A stretch of DNA of 64,000 nt, from contig NZ_JABFDI010000003.1 of assembly GCF_013403915.1 (NCBI RefSeq), positions 239,647 through 303,646 on the forward strand, in the 5' to 3' direction. Both the position numbers and the translations under genes were made by a program. This DNA comes from Winogradskyella pacifica (GTDB lineage: Bacteria > Bacteroidota > Bacteroidia > Flavobacteriales > Flavobacteriaceae). Under the pieces are notes generated by a model, which did not search any database, was not told the DNA's origin, and was given only the letters and a program-made list of their open reading frames with translations. Position 1 is the stretch's first letter, and each line of letters begins with the position of its first letter. Below are positions 1-7,792 of this stretch, one piece after another.

Positions 1-734
1 CTTAATTTTGCATATTTTAAAAAGGTAAGATGACCAGTTTGATAGCAGATCATAAAACCATTAAATCCATCTAAAAACCCGAAGCGTAACACATACGCCT
101 TAAAAAATGCCCAACTAGGATTCCATATTAATTTATAGAAAGGCGCTGTTTTACCAAGCTCGAAATAGGCATTTGCAGAAATGGATGAAAAGGACTCCAT
201 CTTTAAATTAAATTCAGAATATGATTGGTAGGTAAGATGTAGTATATCTCCTTTAAGGTGTCCCGTTTTTCCCAAGGACTGAATAACAATCCTGTCATGT
301 GGATTTATACCTTTCCATTGCGCTTTTCGTTTATCAAAAACGCGTAATTTTTTGTTAGGATACCAATCAGAATGTTTAATCCATTGTCCACAAAAATTAT
401 TAAAACGGTTGGCATAGTAACCGTCAAATATCCAATTCGATTTGAGGTCAATTATAGATTTTTGTAGTGTTTCAGACAAGGATTCGTCACCATCTAATGA
501 TACTATATGGTCGTAACTAGCTTGTGATAATGCAAAATTCTTTTGTTCTATATAACCTAAAAATTCTTGTTCAATAAACACAACATTATATTTGGTGCAG
601 ATGGCTTTCGTTTTGTCTGTTGAAAACGAATCAACAACTACAATTTCATCTGCAACATTTATAAGAGACTTGAGGCACTCTTCAATATACCGATCTTCGT
701 TAAATGTTATAATGACAGCAGATAGTTTTATCAT
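1..734 (-). CDS. family 2 glycosyltransferase, 3' end cut by window edge
   Basis: The reading frame opens at the ATG complementary to 732-734 and stays open to base 1, so the C-terminus lies outside the window. The N-terminus reads MIKLSAVIITFNEDRYIEEC, the nucleotide-binding start of GT-A family 2 transferases. About 30 residues on comes a VVVDSFSTDKT stretch and later SLDGDESLS, the acidic metal-binding region. The later residues (WIKHSDWYPNKKLRVFDKRK) resemble the WaaE/KdtX-like LPS-core glucosyltransferase subgroup. It is the last visible gene of the minus-strand polysaccharide cluster, 98 bp after the CDP-glycerol-type gene. The acceptor sugar cannot be told from sequence. Confidence 0.85.
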   Translation of the reverse strand, partial: MIKLSAVIITFNEDRYIEECLKSLINVADEIVVVDSFSTDKTKAICTKYNVVFIEQEFLGYIEQKNFALSQASYDHIVSLDGDESLSETLQKSIIDLKSNWIFDGYYANRFNNFCGQWIKHSDWYPNKKLRVFDKRKAQWKGINPHDRIVIQSLGKTGHLKGDILHLTYQSYSEFNLKMESFSSISANAYFELGKTAPFYKLIWNPSWAFFKAYVLRFGFLDGFNGFMICYQTGHLTFLKYAKL

Positions 735-832
735 GGGTATTTTTTATTGCGTGTAAAATTAATGATTTTTATGGTTATGAAGTTGATGGTTTCATATTGT
801 AAAAGGTTTCTCGTTTTTTTTATTATAATGCA

Positions 833-1912
833 TTATTGTTTAATTGTATATGGCTTAGAATAACTCTTTAATGTAAAATAGCCCAGGCGTTTTCTAATTT
901 TATACTTACGAATTAAATTGAGTGGTTTGTTTTTTAAATGACTTTTATCTTCGTGTAGAAAAGATATACAAGTTTCAACAACGCGTTTGCTAGATTGGCC
1001 ATCAAAATACGGGTGTAATTGATTAATAAATGTATTAATATTTGTAATCAACTCTTCAGGATAATTTAGAGCTTCATCAAAAGCGCTTTCTATAGCATTT
1101 GCAGTTTCAATATTTATTAAATAGTCATGATTAAATGTATGTCTATAAGTCACTACAGGTTTTAGTTGAATTAAAAATTCTTGAATAGCAGACGTCGTAT
1201 CTGCAAACATAATATCGGCTTTTTTTAACAGAGGAGCTAAATCGGTAGTGTTATAATAGGTGAAGTGATTACCGTTTAAATTTTCCCATTTACCTTTTAT
1301 ATCATTAGGCAACTTAGGGTGAAGTACCATGAGAAAATTATATTTTCCTGAGGTAGCTAATTGTCGAATGGTTTTAAAAACATCATCATGAAGTGCCAAA
1401 CTCAATCGTTTGCTAAATGTAGAAGCAATCATTATCGTTGGCAAGCTGTTTTTTTCTTTTTCAACAATAGGGAACAAAGGGTCTACCTTACTCCAACCTG
1501 TTTCTTTCACTTCGAAATATTGGTATTTTTTTTGTAGTAATTTAAAAACAGAAGTAGTTGACGGTCCTTGCGTACAGTATAAATCGAAAAAACCACGTAA
1601 TCTAAAATGGGCAAATTTATTATTTCCCTCTGGTCGTTTTTGAGCATTAAAGCCATGAAAAATTTGCACTTTCAAACCCGAAATAAAATCAGGAACATCA
1701 TTGGTTGCCGCCAGTACAATATCAGGCTCATAATTTACGACACTTTTAATAGTATCTAAGACATTGTTTTTTCCTTGTAATGCCGTTTTACCATCGTCAA
1801 GGTCGCTAAACCACATCACGCTATCTCCTCTGCTTAAAATTTCTTTTTCCAAAGGAGTCCCTATAGGTAAAGCATAACTATAAGATATATATATTAAAAA
1901 TTTATAATGCAT
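833..1912 (-). CDS. CDP-glycerol glycerophosphotransferase-like protein
   Basis: A cytoplasmic or membrane-peripheral transferase of the CDP-glycerol:poly(glycerophosphate) glycerophosphotransferase type (TagB/TagF-like fold). The GT-B-like pattern is visible: an N-terminal Rossmann-like start (MHYKFLIYISYSYALP), an IFHG motif near residue 103, a GWSKVDPLF turn, HPKLPND in the middle, and a late FADTTSAIQEF segment that matches the DTSS-type nucleotide-binding loop. The frame could start at 1966, overlapping the upstream gene by 25 bp, but the ATG at 1912 leaves a 29-bp gap and starts exactly where the family fold starts. Its likely role is attaching phosphate-linked polyol or sugar units to a surface polymer. 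Specificity is inference. Confidence 0.75.
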   Translation of the reverse strand: MHYKFLIYISYSYALPIGTPLEKEILSRGDSVMWFSDLDDGKTALQGKNNVLDTIKSVVNYEPDIVLAATNDVPDFISGLKVQIFHGFNAQKRPEGNNKFAHFRLRGFFDLYCTQGPSTTSVFKLLQKKYQYFEVKETGWSKVDPLFPIVEKEKNSLPTIMIASTFSKRLSLALHDDVFKTIRQLATSGKYNFLMVLHPKLPNDIKGKWENLNGNHFTYYNTTDLAPLLKKADIMFADTTSAIQEFLIQLKPVVTYRHTFNHDYLINIETANAIESAFDEALNYPEELITNINTFINQLHPYFDGQSSKRVVETCISFLHEDKSHLKNKPLNLIRKYKIRKRLGYFTLKSYSKPYTIKQ

Positions 1913-1941
1913 TCTACTTTTATCTTTAATGCCGTAAGTGT

Positions 1942-2883
1942 TTAGCGCATACGCTTTTCTAACCAACCTAAAATATAATCTAAAATGTGTGGAGGACTAC
2001 GATCTAAACTTTGAAGTCCTAAGAATAATTTCCCTTTAGACTTTACATTCAATTTGAATCGGTACCAATACAACGGTTTTTTATACGATCTAAAATACAT
2101 GAGTTGTAAATCACTTTGGAAGTGACAGGTCTTATTTTTTATTTCTAAATGATTTGCTAAGCCTTGAGGTGTAAACTGAGTTGTTTTTCTAAAACGATGT
2201 TTAATGTTTTCTATAAGGACGTCCTCGTTGGCATTAAAATAGGTTTCAAATGTCGATTTTCTTAATGGATGCGGAGTGTGCTTAAAGTTATAATACTTGT
2301 TAAAGCCCGCTAATTTAGCTGCGTTTTGTTGAATAGATTTATGTCCAACTCTAGTTTTTTTAAATTTTTTATAAAAAATATCGTTGTCAAACTTTAGCCA
2401 TTTCCCTCTTAAAATAGGAAGGCCGTTTTTAAAGAAATCAGTTGGTTTAGTCTCATTTATTAAAAAGAAGTCATCATTCATATAAATAAAGTGCTCTGCC
2501 AAATCTGGAATTCTGTACAAACAGGTTTCAATTGGTCTGCAATTAAAAGTAGGTAGGTATTCTTCATAACCTTTAAAGACGACCTTGTGATCTACTATAG
2601 AAACTTTTTTATAAATCTCATTATTATTGTTTTTTAAAAAATCTGGTGCTTGATTATCTGTTATAATATGAATATTTCTAATATATGGCGCATACTTTAA
2701 AATAGAATCAATGGTGAACTTAATTTCATTGACGTGGTCATAACGTGTTCTAAATTTTTCAGAATTAATTTTAGTTTTATCTTCTAAAAAAGGTAGCATT
2801 TTAGCTTTATGGTGCTCGTCATTACCATCTACCCAAAGAATTACAGCATCAATAGCATGTTGGTCTACTTTTTTATTCGTCAT
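1942..2883 (-). CDS. Stealth-family hexose-1-phosphate transferase
   Basis: The protein contains the Stealth conserved regions in order: CR1 (DAVILWVDGND, residues about 12-22), CR2 (RTRYDHVNEIKFTIDSILKY at about 46-65 through FIYMNDDFFL at about 132-141) and CR3 (HTPHPLRKSTFE, about 200-211). Stealth proteins (family founded by capsule phosphotransferases such as N-acetylglucosamine-1-phosphotransferase and SacB) transfer a sugar-1-phosphate to a polysaccharide chain, which gives phosphodiester-linked capsules. At 313 aa the length is normal. It lies between the TupA-like ATP-grasp gene and the CDP-glycerol-type gene, which supports a phosphate-containing surface polymer. The substrate sugar is not known. 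Confidence 0.9.
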   Translation of the reverse strand: MTNKKVDQHAIDAVILWVDGNDEHHKAKMLPFLEDKTKINSEKFRTRYDHVNEIKFTIDSILKYAPYIRNIHIITDNQAPDFLKNNNNEIYKKVSIVDHKVVFKGYEEYLPTFNCRPIETCLYRIPDLAEHFIYMNDDFFLINETKPTDFFKNGLPILRGKWLKFDNDIFYKKFKKTRVGHKSIQQNAAKLAGFNKYYNFKHTPHPLRKSTFETYFNANEDVLIENIKHRFRKTTQFTPQGLANHLEIKNKTCHFQSDLQLMYFRSYKKPLYWYRFKLNVKSKGKLFLGLQSLDRSPPHILDYILGWLEKRMR

Positions 2884-2932
2884 AATTTAAGTTCGAAGGT
2901 GCTAATTATTAGCTCTAAATATCTAAACGAAG

Positions 2933-3847
2933 TTAATCTATTTTAGTAATAGCTTGTTGTCCATCTTCTAATTTAGGGAGTATAATGTAATCTCCTATAA
3001 TTTTATTGTATTCCTCTGGAATAAAATCTTTTCTTCCATCAGACGGATAAAACGTCATTTCTCCAAAAATGGTTTTGCCTTCTATAGAATAAAAATCAAC
3101 ACGAACAAAGGGGAAATTTGCTGCTAAAATTTCAGCAAATTTTATCATTTCTTCTAAATTGCTAGGTTTTTTTATATCCGAAGAAATACTCTTTTCAAGA
3201 GAAACATACCTATATGGTAAGGGTTTAAAATCGAAATCATAAAAGCCTCTTTTATGATTGTCAGCTCTATCTAAGTGTACTTCTAAAAACTTAGCCGTTC
3301 CGCTAAAACAATAAAATTTATAATCGATAAGCGAATTCTCTTCATCGTTTTTTAAAAATTTCTCAACGATTAATCTTGGCTGCACATCTTTATAAGCCCA
3401 TTCTTGCCCAATTCGGTAATATTGATTTTTATTCAGCCATTTACGAAATGACTTAAGTGCTTTTTCCTTATTTAGATTTGTTTTGTCTGTAACAATTAAA
3501 TTATGACTGCTGGTATGTGTGGCTTTTACCACAAATTTAGCTGGAAACTCATCAAAAGGAATGTCTTCTGGTTTATCATAAACACCGTAAATATCGTTTA
3601 GATATTGAGCTCCAATTTTTTCTTCAACATATGCTCTTACAGCATATTTATCAACTAATTGAGTTAGGATTTTTGGGTGATAAAACACCTTCATCCATTG
3701 CAATTTTGCATTAAATTCAATAGGGTTTTCTAAATCTAATTTTTTACCAGTATAAAATTCATAAGATATAGGTGTGTAAATTTTGGGCGGTAAAGAACGC
3801 ATTTTTCGCAAGTGCCTTAAGAAGAATCGACGTATTTTACTTGGCAT
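2933..3847 (-). CDS. TupA-like ATP-grasp protein
   Basis: It resembles the TupA-like ATPgrasp family found in teichuronopeptide and capsule gene clusters. The N-terminus is basic (KIRRFFLRHLRKMR) and leads into the family pattern of a KLQWMK segment, a DKYAVRAYVEEKIG helix, FVVKATHTSSHN (nucleotide-binding beta strand and loop, about 106-117) and a late VRVDFY...FGEMTFYPSDG block (about 249-270) with the metal-binding acidic residues. ATP-grasp enzymes ligate a carboxylate to an amine or thiol using ATP, so amidation of a uronic acid or peptide decoration of the polymer is plausible but inferred. It is 24 bp downstream of the next ATP-grasp gene, clearly co-transcribed. Confidence 0.8.
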   Translation of the reverse strand: MPSKIRRFFLRHLRKMRSLPPKIYTPISYEFYTGKKLDLENPIEFNAKLQWMKVFYHPKILTQLVDKYAVRAYVEEKIGAQYLNDIYGVYDKPEDIPFDEFPAKFVVKATHTSSHNLIVTDKTNLNKEKALKSFRKWLNKNQYYRIGQEWAYKDVQPRLIVEKFLKNDEENSLIDYKFYCFSGTAKFLEVHLDRADNHKRGFYDFDFKPLPYRYVSLEKSISSDIKKPSNLEEMIKFAEILAANFPFVRVDFYSIEGKTIFGEMTFYPSDGRKDFIPEEYNKIIGDYIILPKLEDGQQAITKID

Positions 3848-3871
3848 TATAGTGATGATTAAATGTTAAAA

Positions 3872-4918
3872 TTAAGATTCTTGTCTTTGTTTCCAAAGGT
3901 TAGACCAATTTAAATCCTTAAAACATGGTCCTGTAGTGGCTTCACTTAGTTTTATTCCATTATTAATTCCGTTGACCTCTATAACTTGAACTTTTTCTAA
4001 ATTATCTACCGTTAAATCCCAACCCAAACATCCCATAAAAGGAATGACACGATGCATCTCTATAGCCTTATCGACACATTTACTGAAATGAGGAATCGTT
4101 TTTTGATGGAATGAAACATTGCTATCTGGATGTTTATCTACTTGAAGCCAATTCATATAACCTACTGAATGAAATTCACCAGTATTAATATCTATCGGAA
4201 TACTTATAGCAGAGTTAGACATGATATGGGTATCTTTAGTACGACCAAATCTAATATAAGATGCTCTTGCAGAAATATTTCCTAGCTCGTCTGACACAGT
4301 TGTAATTCTAATTGTAGCCACAGAGTTATCTGCAAATTCAGAAAAGAAAGGATGCTGTTGTATAAATTTTTGAAAAACACCATTCCCACACTTGTTTGAA
4401 GTATAGATGGAAGGATCAAAATTATTCTTGTTAAGAATATAAACCCCTTTACCGCGTTTAGAATTCTCTTTTTTAAAAACTATTTTATCTTGCTTTTCAA
4501 AAAGGTAATCTTTAACGGCCATTGGGTCGATAATTTTACTATCTGGACTACAAAATTTACCATTAATAAAATAGGTGACGTCTAATGATTCCATGCTAGG
4601 AAGTAGAAATGGAGTTATAAAGTTTCTGTCTGCAACTTTTCCGTAATCTCCATTTAACTTTGGTACGACTTCTTTAGCATAATAATTGTCCGGAATCCAT
4701 CCGTCTTCAAAACGATTCTGAATAGCAGAATACACATATAACCATGGAGCATAGGCTTTATTTCCTAATACTTCTGTTGCATATTCATCTGATAGTTTTC
4801 GGAATTTTGGACTAACCTTACCGTTATAGCTTTCAATTATTTTGAGCGCCTTTAATGCACGACCGTTTGATCTTTTAAGTTTAAAATGCCAATATATATC
4901 ATGCTTAAGTTGCTCCAT
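3872..4918 (-). CDS. sugar-transfer-associated ATP-grasp protein
   Basis: A 348-aa protein of the ATP-grasp type found next to glycosyltransferases (ATPgrasp_ST family). The visible pattern is DKIVFKKENSKRGKGVYIL (ATP-binding strand and glycine loop, about 144-162), FADNSVATIRITTVSD (about 195-210), RASYIRFGR, and GCLGWDLTVDN...VQVIEVNGINNG near the C-terminus, which carries the catalytic acidic residues and the asparagine of the fold. It begins the polysaccharide segment 26 bp after dapD. Two unlike ATP-grasp genes side by side suggest two separate ligations on the polymer; the substrate is unknown. Confidence 0.8.
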   Translation of the reverse strand: MEQLKHDIYWHFKLKRSNGRALKALKIIESYNGKVSPKFRKLSDEYATEVLGNKAYAPWLYVYSAIQNRFEDGWIPDNYYAKEVVPKLNGDYGKVADRNFITPFLLPSMESLDVTYFINGKFCSPDSKIIDPMAVKDYLFEKQDKIVFKKENSKRGKGVYILNKNNFDPSIYTSNKCGNGVFQKFIQQHPFFSEFADNSVATIRITTVSDELGNISARASYIRFGRTKDTHIMSNSAISIPIDINTGEFHSVGYMNWLQVDKHPDSNVSFHQKTIPHFSKCVDKAIEMHRVIPFMGCLGWDLTVDNLEKVQVIEVNGINNGIKLSEATTGPCFKDLNWSNLWKQRQES

Positions 4919-4944
4919 ATCTAATTCAAATTGTAAATTAATTT

Positions 4945-5760
4945 TTAAACCGCTACATCATACTCACGTAATGCATCGTTTAAAGATGTTTTCTTATTTG
5001 TACTTTCTTTACGCTTTCCAATAATTAAAGCACAAGGTACTTGAAATTCGCCAGCAGCAAACTTTTTAGTATAACTTCCAGGAATAACTACAGAACGCGC
5101 AGGTACAACACCTTTAGTTTCTACAGGTTCGTCTCCAGTAACGTCAATGATTTTTGTACTCATGGTTAAAACAACATTTGCACCTAAAACAGCTTCTTTT
5201 TCTACACGTACACCTTCAACAACTATACAACGACTGCCAATAAAAGCACCATCTTCAATAATAACAGGAGCGGCTTGTAACGGCTCTAAAACTCCACCGA
5301 TACCTACGCCACCAGAAAGGTGAACGTTTTTACCTATTTGTGCACAACTACCAACAGTTGCCCATGTGTCTACCATTGTACCTTCATCTACATAAGCACC
5401 AATATTTACATAACTTGGCATTAAAATAGTGCCAGCAGAAATATAAGCTCCGTGTCTTGCTACCGCATTCGGGACAACTCTAATTCCTTTAGACGCATAA
5501 CCTCGTTTTAGTGGAATTTTATCATGATATTCAAAAATACCAACTTCAAAAGTTTCCATTTTCTGAATCGGAAAATATAAAACAACTGCTTTTTTTACCC
5601 ATTCGTTTACTTGCCATCCATCAGCTGTTGGTTCCGCTACACGTAACGTTCCGGCATCAACAAGATCTATAACGCCTCTAATTGCATCGATAGTGACTTG
5701 GTTAGTTAATAAGGAACGGTCGTCCCATGCATTTTCTATTACAGATTGTAGTTGTTTCAT
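4945..5760 (-). CDS. dapD: 2,3,4,5-tetrahydropyridine-2,6-dicarboxylate N-succinyltransferase
   Basis: A cytoplasmic enzyme of the succinylase branch of diaminopimelate and lysine synthesis, transferring succinate from succinyl-CoA to tetrahydrodipicolinate. The 271-aa length is typical. The N-terminal domain (MKQLQSVIENAWDDRS) is followed by the left-handed parallel beta-helix of hexapeptide repeats (GAYISAGTILMPSYVNIGAY, then VGIGGVLEPLQ and AFIGSRCIVVEGVRV) and the C-terminal EFQVPCALIIGKR. The gene is preceded by a divergent copy of the leader repeat also seen twice in front of gldI (see 5757-5850). The polysaccharide cluster follows only 26 bp downstream, so read-through is likely. Confidence 0.97.
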   Translation of the reverse strand: MKQLQSVIENAWDDRSLLTNQVTIDAIRGVIDLVDAGTLRVAEPTADGWQVNEWVKKAVVLYFPIQKMETFEVGIFEYHDKIPLKRGYASKGIRVVPNAVARHGAYISAGTILMPSYVNIGAYVDEGTMVDTWATVGSCAQIGKNVHLSGGVGIGGVLEPLQAAPVIIEDGAFIGSRCIVVEGVRVEKEAVLGANVVLTMSTKIIDVTGDEPVETKGVVPARSVVIPGSYTKKFAAGEFQVPCALIIGKRKESTNKKTSLNDALREYDVAV

Positions 5761-5850
5761 GTGTTTGTTTTTATAGTTTTTAATATATGACAGCTGCTGT
5801 TAGCTATTAATCATTCTTTTAAATGATAATGCTTTTAACATGGTCATTTT
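5757..5850 (-). repeat. leader repeat upstream of dapD, related to the gldI leader repeats
   Basis: The roughly 90 bp ending at the dapD start codon align with the two 90-bp copies at 41331-41510 that end at the gldI start codon. Shared blocks on the plus strand include TCATGTGTTTGT, CTATTAATCAT and the region up to CATGGTC. Read on the minus strand, the copy opens a 13-codon frame (ATG at 5841-5839, TAA at 5802-5800) giving MLKALSFKRMINS. The matching frame in the distal gldI copy gives MFNILSLKKMINS and runs on 9 codons. It could be a leader peptide, a regulatory RNA element or a relic of a dispersed repeat. Confidence 0.55.
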
Positions 5851-5936
5851 ATCTTTTTAATCAAATTTAGACATCAAAGATACTTTTATAATAACTGAAG
5901 CTAAAATACTTTTCAAAAAAAGTGACCTTTTAATTA

Positions 5937-5958
5937 AGTTGTGTCTTAATAATAATTA
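5937..5958 (+). repeat. 22-bp repeat, copy 1
   Basis: Matches 6084-6105 at 20 of 22 positions, the first 13 (AGTTGTGTCTTAA) being identical. It lies about 54 bp upstream of the terminator hairpin at 6012. It may be a shared promoter or regulator site for two tandem small transcripts. Confidence 0.55.
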
Positions 5959-6011
5959 AAGCTTTGATATCACTCATAGATATCTTAGAATTTAATTAAT
6001 AGCTAATTTCG

Positions 6012-6053
6012 AAAACTCCTCTCCCCACATATTGAGGAGTTTTCTTTTTTTTT
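6012..6053 (+). terminator. intrinsic terminator with no upstream gene
   Basis: AAAACTCCTC (6012-6021) pairs perfectly with GAGGAGTTTT (6034-6043) around a 12-base loop and is followed by a T-rich tract to 6053. It faces plus, while the nearest upstream gene (dapD) is transcribed away from it. Confidence 0.85.
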
Positions 6054-6083
6054 AGTTCTGATAAAATGTGACCAACAAAATAT

Positions 6084-6105
6084 AGTTGTGTCTTAAGTAT
6101 AATTA
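6084..6105 (+). repeat. 22-bp repeat, copy 2
   Basis: The second copy of the element at 5937-5958, placed about 65 bp upstream of the second orphan terminator. The intervening 65 bases have no open frame with a family match, so a second short RNA is possible. Confidence 0.55.
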
Positions 6106-6170
6106 TCACAGTGATTTATTTTTTAGAGGGAATATGTCATATGATTAGTTTGGGTTAAATTGATTTTTTT

Positions 6171-6202
6171 AAAAACGCTTCTTTTATTAAGAAGCGTTTT
6201 TT
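6171..6202 (+). terminator. intrinsic terminator just upstream of ruvX
   Basis: A 13-bp perfect stem AAAAACGCTTCTT / AAGAAGCGTTTTT (6171-6183 / 6189-6201) with a 5-base loop and a T tract. It sits only 20 bases before the ruvX start codon and ahead of its -7 box, so it insulates ruvX from the upstream plus-strand transcript. Confidence 0.88.
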
Positions 6203-6209
6203 ATTATAT

Positions 6210-6217
6210 TATCTTTG
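6210..6217 (+). promoter_or_regulatory. Bacteroidota -7 box for ruvX
   Basis: TATCTTTG fits the TAnnTTTG consensus exactly and lies 5 bases before the ATG at 6223, implying a very short or absent leader. The -33 region overlaps the terminator and shows no clear TTTG. Confidence 0.55.
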
Positions 6218-6222
6218 TGGTT

Positions 6223-6633
6223 ATGGGACGAATTTTAGCCATTGATTACGGCACAAAACGAACAGGACTAGCGGTTACTGACGAAATGCAAATTATTGCA
6301 TCAGGACTTACAACTGTTAATACAAAGCAATTACTTGAGTATTTAACAACATATATTTCAACCGAAAATGTTGAAAAATTTGTAGTTGGCTTACCAAAGC
6401 AGATGGATAATACAGCATCTGAAAGTGAAGTTTATATTCAAAAATTCTTGAAGGAATTAACAAAAGCAATTCCGCAAATTCCTGTAGATCGTGTAGACGA
6501 ACGTTTTACTTCTAAAATGGCGTTTCAAACGATGATTGATAGTGGGCTGAAGAAAAAGCAACGTCAAAATAAGGCTTTAGTTGATGAAATTAGTGCAACT
6601 CTTATTCTACAGAGCTATCTTTCTAGTCTTTAG
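6223..6633 (+). CDS. ruvX: YqgF/RuvX-type nuclease (Holliday-junction resolvase homologue)
   Basis: A 136-aa RNase H-fold protein of the YqgF family, implicated in processing of the 5' end of pre-16S rRNA and annotated as a putative Holliday-junction resolvase. The N-terminal MGRILAIDYGTKRTGLAV holds the catalytic Asp at residue 8 and the glycine loop; FVVGLPKQMD and VDERFTSKMA follow with the second and third acidic positions. An upstream ATG at 6160 would add 21 residues, but that part lies inside the terminator hairpin and precedes the -7 box, so the start at 6223 is chosen. It heads a plus-strand housekeeping run with def, DUF5606 and mazG. Confidence 0.93.
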   Translation: MGRILAIDYGTKRTGLAVTDEMQIIASGLTTVNTKQLLEYLTTYISTENVEKFVVGLPKQMDNTASESEVYIQKFLKELTKAIPQIPVDRVDERFTSKMAFQTMIDSGLKKKQRQNKALVDEISATLILQSYLSSL

Positions 6634-6705
6634 TGTCTCTCAAAAAAATTGAAACTAAAATGTGTCTGCCTGATAGATTTAGTTTTTGTATTTAGTTTTT
6701 GAAAT

Positions 6706-6737
6706 TTGAAATATTATAATAGAATTTGGTACTTTTG
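6706..6737 (+). promoter_or_regulatory. promoter of def operon
   Basis: TTTG (6705-6708) and TACTTTTG (6730-6737) are separated by 21 bases and match the Bacteroidota TTTG/TAnnTTTG promoter. The def ATG follows 20 bases after the -7 box. Confidence 0.7.
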
Positions 6738-6757
6738 CACCCGAAAATAAATGAATT

Positions 6758-7348
6758 ATGATTTTACCTATCGTAGCCTATGGAGATGCTGTATTGAAGA
6801 AGGAGGCCAAGGAAATAGACAAAGATTACCCAAAATTAAAAGAGCTTATCGATAATATGTACGAAACCATGTATGGTGCGTACGGTGTTGGTTTGGCAGC
6901 TCCTCAAATTGGTTTGGCAATTCGGTTGTTTTTAGTGGATACAAGTCCTTTTGCAGACGATGAAGATCTTTCTGAAAAAGAGAGTGAACAAATGAAAGAC
7001 TTCAAGAAAACATTCATTAATGCTCGTATTTTAGAAGAGGAAGGTGATGAATGGGCTTTTAATGAAGGTTGTTTAAGTATTCCAGATGTTAGAGAAGACG
7101 TTTTTAGAAAACCAAAGATTAAAATTCAATATCAAGATGAAAATTTTGATACACATGTTGAAGAATACGATGGCTTAATAGCTAGAGTAATTCAACATGA
7201 ATACGATCATATTGAAGGCATTTTATTTACAGATAAACTATCATCTTTTAAAAAGCGTCTTATTAAAGGACGACTGACAAATATTTCAAAAGGCAAAATA
7301 AAAATAGATTACAGAATGCGATTTCCTGCAATGAGCAAGAAACGTTAA
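6758..7348 (+). CDS. def: peptide deformylase
   Basis: A metalloenzyme that removes the N-formyl group from nascent proteins. The three family motifs are intact: GVGLAAPQIG (43-52), EGCLS (103-107) with the metal cysteine, and QHEYDH (146-151) with the two metal histidines and catalytic Glu. At 196 aa it has the slightly long form common in Bacteroidota, with an acidic insertion around residues 65-80. It has its own promoter and is followed after 10 bp by the DUF5606 gene and mazG, a conserved flavobacterial order. Confidence 0.98.
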   Translation: MILPIVAYGDAVLKKEAKEIDKDYPKLKELIDNMYETMYGAYGVGLAAPQIGLAIRLFLVDTSPFADDEDLSEKESEQMKDFKKTFINARILEEEGDEWAFNEGCLSIPDVREDVFRKPKIKIQYQDENFDTHVEEYDGLIARVIQHEYDHIEGILFTDKLSSFKKRLIKGRLTNISKGKIKIDYRMRFPAMSKKR

Positions 7349-7358
7349 TATAAGATAT

Positions 7359-7790
7359 ATGAGCTTAGATAAAATTTTATCCATTTCTGGAAAACCAGGT
7401 TTATTTCAAATTGTAAAGCAAACAAGAACAGGTGCTGTTGTAGAGTCGTTAATCGACCAAAAACGTATCACGGTTGGTGCACACAGTAACATTAGTATTC
7501 TTAGTGAAATTGCTATTTATACCTTAGCCGAAGAAGTACCATTAAGAGATGTACTTAAAAAGGTAATGGAAAAAGAAGGAGGACAACCAACTTCGATTAG
7601 TCATAAAGACAGTAAAGATGTTTTAGAAGAGTTTTTCTTCGAAGTTTTACCAGATTATGATGAAGATCGTGTGTATCCTTCAGATATAAAGAAAGTTGTA
7701 CAATGGTATAATTTACTTCAAAAAAACAATCTTTTAGCGTCACTTGAAGAGTCTAAAGATGACAAAAAAACTTCTGAGGAAGAAGAATAA
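7359..7790 (+). CDS. DUF5606 domain protein
   Basis: A 143-aa protein of the Bacteroidota-specific DUF5606 family. It starts MSLDKILSISGKPGLFQIVK, a short beta domain that resembles RNA-binding small barrels, then a helical part and an acidic C-terminal tail (KDDKKTSEEEE). Function is not established. Its fixed position between def and mazG, with a 2-bp gap to mazG, suggests a translation- or housekeeping-linked role, which is inference from neighbours only. Confidence 0.85.
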   Translation: MSLDKILSISGKPGLFQIVKQTRTGAVVESLIDQKRITVGAHSNISILSEIAIYTLAEEVPLRDVLKKVMEKEGGQPTSISHKDSKDVLEEFFFEVLPDYDEDRVYPSDIKKVVQWYNLLQKNNLLASLEESKDDKKTSEEEE

Positions 7791-7792
7791 AA

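Larger units (their letters stand above)
5937..6053 (+). ncRNA. candidate small RNA 1 ending in an intrinsic terminator
   Basis: The stretch begins with the repeated element AGTTGTGTCTTAA. It then has a promoter-like TTG...AAGCTTTG spacing of about 18 bases, a small GATATC/GATATC hairpin (5966-5984) and a strong terminator. No open frame of note lies inside. The transcript, if real, would be about 80 nt. Everything beyond the terminator is inference. Confidence 0.3.
5761..6222. other. gene-free divergent region between dapD and ruvX
   Basis: These 460 bases hold no convincing protein gene. The dapD-proximal part is the leader repeat. The rest contains two plus-strand intrinsic terminators (6012-6053 and 6171-6202), each preceded by the same 22-bp element (5937-5958 and 6084-6105), and finally the ruvX promoter box at 6210-6217. 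Two terminators facing plus with no open frame ahead of them suggest one or two short untranslated RNAs. Confidence 0.6.
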
